Of a stretch of 8,262 nt of DNA, positions 6,347 to 8,262 are shown one piece after another. Source of the stretch: JAPHTQ01 sp051747405. GTDB lineage: Bacteria > Pseudomonadota > Gammaproteobacteria > Thiohalomonadales > Thiohalomonadaceae. The DNA is taken from the NCBI GenBank assembly GCA_051747405.1, contig JBNJGC010000117.1:1-8262 (forward strand). Direction: 5' to 3'. A program made the translations under genes and the position numbers. The first letter of the stretch is position 1. Every line of letters starts with the position of its first letter. The notes beneath the pieces are model-generated. The model had not been told where the DNA came from and made no database searches. It was given only the letters and a program-made list of their open reading frames with translations.

Positions 6347-7144
6347 ATGAAACCGATGAAACTGGTACTGACCTTGGCACTTTCACTGTTTGCCGCGCAG
6401 TCAGCCTTTGCGGCGATGAGCGCGCGGGAGATCATGCAGGCGGTGGATGACCGGGACGATGGCGACAACCGCATCTCGGACATGAAGATGGTGCTGATCG
6501 ACAAAAACGGCGACACCCGCACCCGCACCATCCGCAGCTTCGAGAAGGACAAGGGCGAGGACAAGCAACGCATTATGTTCTTTCTCTCTCCGGCCGATGT
6601 GAAGGACACCGCCTTTCTCACCTACGACTACGACGACTACGACAAGGACGACGATCAGTGGCTCTACCTGCCCGCGCTGCGCAAAAGCAAGCGCATCGCC
6701 TCAAGCGACAAGAGCGGCAGCTTCATGGGCTCGGACTTCAACTACGCCGATATGACGCGCAAAAACCTCGACGCCTACGACTTCAAGATCCTCAAGGAGG
6801 ATGCGGTACGCGGTGAGAAGGTGTGGCTGATCGAGGCGATACCGCGAACCCGCGAGGAGATCGAGGAGAGCGGCTACGAAAAATCGGTCGCCTTTGTCCG
6901 ACAGGACAACTTCGTCGTGGTACGCGCCGTCCACTGGGTCAACGAGGGCAACAGGCTTAAGTACCAGGACGTGAGTGGGCTAGAGCTGATCGACGGCGTC
7001 TGGACCGTCACCGAGATGAGCATGACCACGAAGAAGGGCAACAGCACCCTGCACAAGACCGAACTCCATTTTGACAACATTCGCTACAACCAGGATCTGG
7101 ATGACAGCATGTTCACCATCCGCCGGCTGGAGCAGGGGCTCTAA
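6347..7144 (+). CDS. Periplasmic LolA-like 'outer membrane lipoprotein-sorting' protein
   Basis: A 265-residue secreted protein. The signal peptide is MKPMK followed by a hydrophobic stretch ending AQSAFA, with cleavage expected near residue 22. The mature protein is of the LolA/LppX-like fold family commonly annotated outer membrane lipoprotein-sorting protein. The family's conserved core is visible as QWLYLPALRKSKRI (104-117) followed by SGSFMGSDFNYADM (123-136). An acidic run TYDYDDYDKDDD (92-103) precedes it. Proteins of this fold hold a lipid or acyl chain in a concave beta-sheet, so it probably ferries the transporter's cargo across the periplasm (inference). It is not LolA itself: true LolA is about 200 aa and its gene is not found in this setting. 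The next gene begins 3 bp after its stop, a typical operon junction. Confidence 0.88.
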   Translation: MKPMKLVLTLALSLFAAQSAFAAMSAREIMQAVDDRDDGDNRISDMKMVLIDKNGDTRTRTIRSFEKDKGEDKQRIMFFLSPADVKDTAFLTYDYDDYDKDDDQWLYLPALRKSKRIASSDKSGSFMGSDFNYADMTRKNLDAYDFKILKEDAVRGEKVWLIEAIPRTREEIEESGYEKSVAFVRQDNFVVVRAVHWVNEGNRLKYQDVSGLELIDGVWTVTEMSMTTKKGNSTLHKTELHFDNIRYNQDLDDSMFTIRRLEQGL

Positions 7145-7147
7145 GCG

Positions 7148-8262
7148 ATGCGCAGGCTATCCGTCCCACTCCTGCTCGCCCTTGGCCTGAGCCTGCCCAG
7201 CCTGCCCTCTGCCGCCGAGGAGGATCTCGACAGCGTGCTCCAGGGCTTCGATGATCCGGCCCCGTCGCAGAGCGACGATCTGGACGCCGCACTGGGGGGC
7301 TTTGACGAGGACACCGACAACGACCGTGGCGGCAACGATGAGGTCGTCATCGAGAACAAGGCGTGGCAGCTCGGCGGCGCCTTCATCCTGGGGTCGTCAT
7401 GGAATTACGCCCACAGCGCCCCACAGCAGGGGGAGCCGGACTACCGCGGGCTTTCACGCCTGCGTGGCAAGCTCAACCTCCAGCTCGACGCCGACCTGAG
7501 TGAGCGCTGGGCGATGCGCCTTGGCAGCCACGCCTGGTACGACGCTGCCTACGCCATCAATGACCGCAGCGACTACCCCGAAGCAGTGCTCGATGAGTAC
7601 GAGAGCGAACTCGAGCTGGGCGAGGCGTGGCTGCGCGGTCGGCTGGGGAGCCGTACCGATCTCAAACTGGGCCGCCAGATCGTGGTCTGGGGCAAGTCGG
7701 ACAACATTCGCGTCACCGACGTACTCAACCCTCTGGACAACCGCGAGCCGGGGATGGTCGACATCGAAGACCTGCGCCTGCCTGTGGGGATGGCCCGCCT
7801 CGACTACTATGTCGGTGACTGGGGCCTGAGCGCCATGGCGATCCCGGAGATCCGCTTCAACAAAAACCCGCCCTACGGCGCCGAATTCTATCCCCACGCC
7901 ACCCCCCTGCCCCGCGAGGTGGAGCCGGAGGATGGCGGCAGCAATACCGAGTACGCCCTCGCCGCCAATGGCATCTTCAGCGGCTGGGATCTGTCGCTCT
8001 ACTGGGCGCGCCTCTACGACGACAACCCACACCCGGTTCTCACCGCCCGCGGCCCGGAGCTGCACCACAGCCGTCTGCATATGGCGGGGCTTGCCACCAA
8101 TGTCGCCCTCGGCAACTGGTTGCTCAAGGCCGAAGCGGCACGTTTCAGCGGGTTGGAGTACGCCGGCCAGAGCGGGGAGTCGTTCCAGCGTATCGACAGT
8201 CTGCTGGGGATGGAGTATTCGGGGTTGAGTGAGACCACGCTGACTCTGGAGGTGGCCAACCG
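7148..8262 (+). CDS. DUF1302-type outer-membrane beta-barrel protein (3' end outside window)
   Basis: 371 codons are visible and the frame is open to the window edge. A signal peptide (MRRLSVPLLLALGLSLPSLPSA, cleavage near 22-23) is followed by an acidic N-terminal region of about 45 residues with two copies of D-x-x-L-x-G-F-D-[DE] (28-36 and 46-54). From about residue 68 the sequence alternates polar and aromatic/hydrophobic residues, as in amphipathic beta-strands. GRQIVVWGKSDNIRVTDVLNP (175-195), NREPGMVDIEDLRLP and ARLDYYVGDWGLSAMAIPE resemble the conserved core of the DUF1302 family, large Gram-negative barrels whose genes often neighbour RND/MMPL transporters. It probably provides the outer-membrane step for the cargo (inference). 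The ATG at 7148, 3 bp after the LolA-like stop, has only a weak GGGG upstream, so translational coupling is likely. Confidence 0.85.
   Translation, partial: MRRLSVPLLLALGLSLPSLPSAAEEDLDSVLQGFDDPAPSQSDDLDAALGGFDEDTDNDRGGNDEVVIENKAWQLGGAFILGSSWNYAHSAPQQGEPDYRGLSRLRGKLNLQLDADLSERWAMRLGSHAWYDAAYAINDRSDYPEAVLDEYESELELGEAWLRGRLGSRTDLKLGRQIVVWGKSDNIRVTDVLNPLDNREPGMVDIEDLRLPVGMARLDYYVGDWGLSAMAIPEIRFNKNPPYGAEFYPHATPLPREVEPEDGGSNTEYALAANGIFSGWDLSLYWARLYDDNPHPVLTARGPELHHSRLHMAGLATNVALGNWLLKAEAARFSGLEYAGQSGESFQRIDSLLGMEYSGLSETTLTLEVAN

Noticed and set aside
6226..6621. A 131-codon minus-strand frame spanning the inverted repeat and the LolA-like gene start.
   Set aside because: Its STQRTQSSQR-type tail is just the translated repeat arm, and the rest is antisense to a well-supported secreted protein.

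Overview
The window looks like chromosomal DNA of a fairly GC-rich Gammaproteobacterium. The PhoB and IlvD proteins follow the E. coli proteins almost residue for residue. The non-coding stretches carry interspersed palindromic repeats of the kind common in environmental Gammaproteobacteria. The genus cannot be read from the sequence.

Left part (1-2706, minus strand): a phoB response-regulator gene, cut by the window edge so that only about the last 15 residues are missing, has a clear Pho box and a plausible -10 element upstream. Behind it is a complete ilvD (dihydroxy-acid dehydratase) that keeps all metal-cluster and catalytic residues and has its own candidate sigma70 promoter. A 47-bp repeat unit lies on each side of ilvD in the same orientation. 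The copy upstream of ilvD is split by a palindromic MITE-like element with perfect 22-bp inverted arms.

Right part (2987-8262, plus strand): a four-gene set comprising a TetR-family regulator, an 819-residue RND/MMPL transporter, a periplasmic LolA-like protein of the outer-membrane lipoprotein-sorting type, and the first 371 codons of a DUF1302-type outer-membrane beta-barrel. The genes are spaced 13, 171 and 3 bp apart. They supply an inner-membrane pump, a periplasmic carrier and an outer-membrane protein, which suggests a regulated trans-envelope route for a lipid or other hydrophobic molecule. The cargo is unknown. This is the most interesting part of the window.

Two details add to it. 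First, a short motif D-x-x-L-x-G-F-D-[DE] occurs once in the periplasmic loop of the pump and twice at the mature N-terminus of the beta-barrel, so the two may share a docking site. Second, a perfect TTGACA and a 31-bp inverted repeat lie inside the first 19 codons of the longest tetR reading. This suggests that translation starts later and that the palindrome is an autoregulatory operator. The only large gap in the operon (6176-6346) is filled by an imperfect inverted repeat built from 9-bp units.
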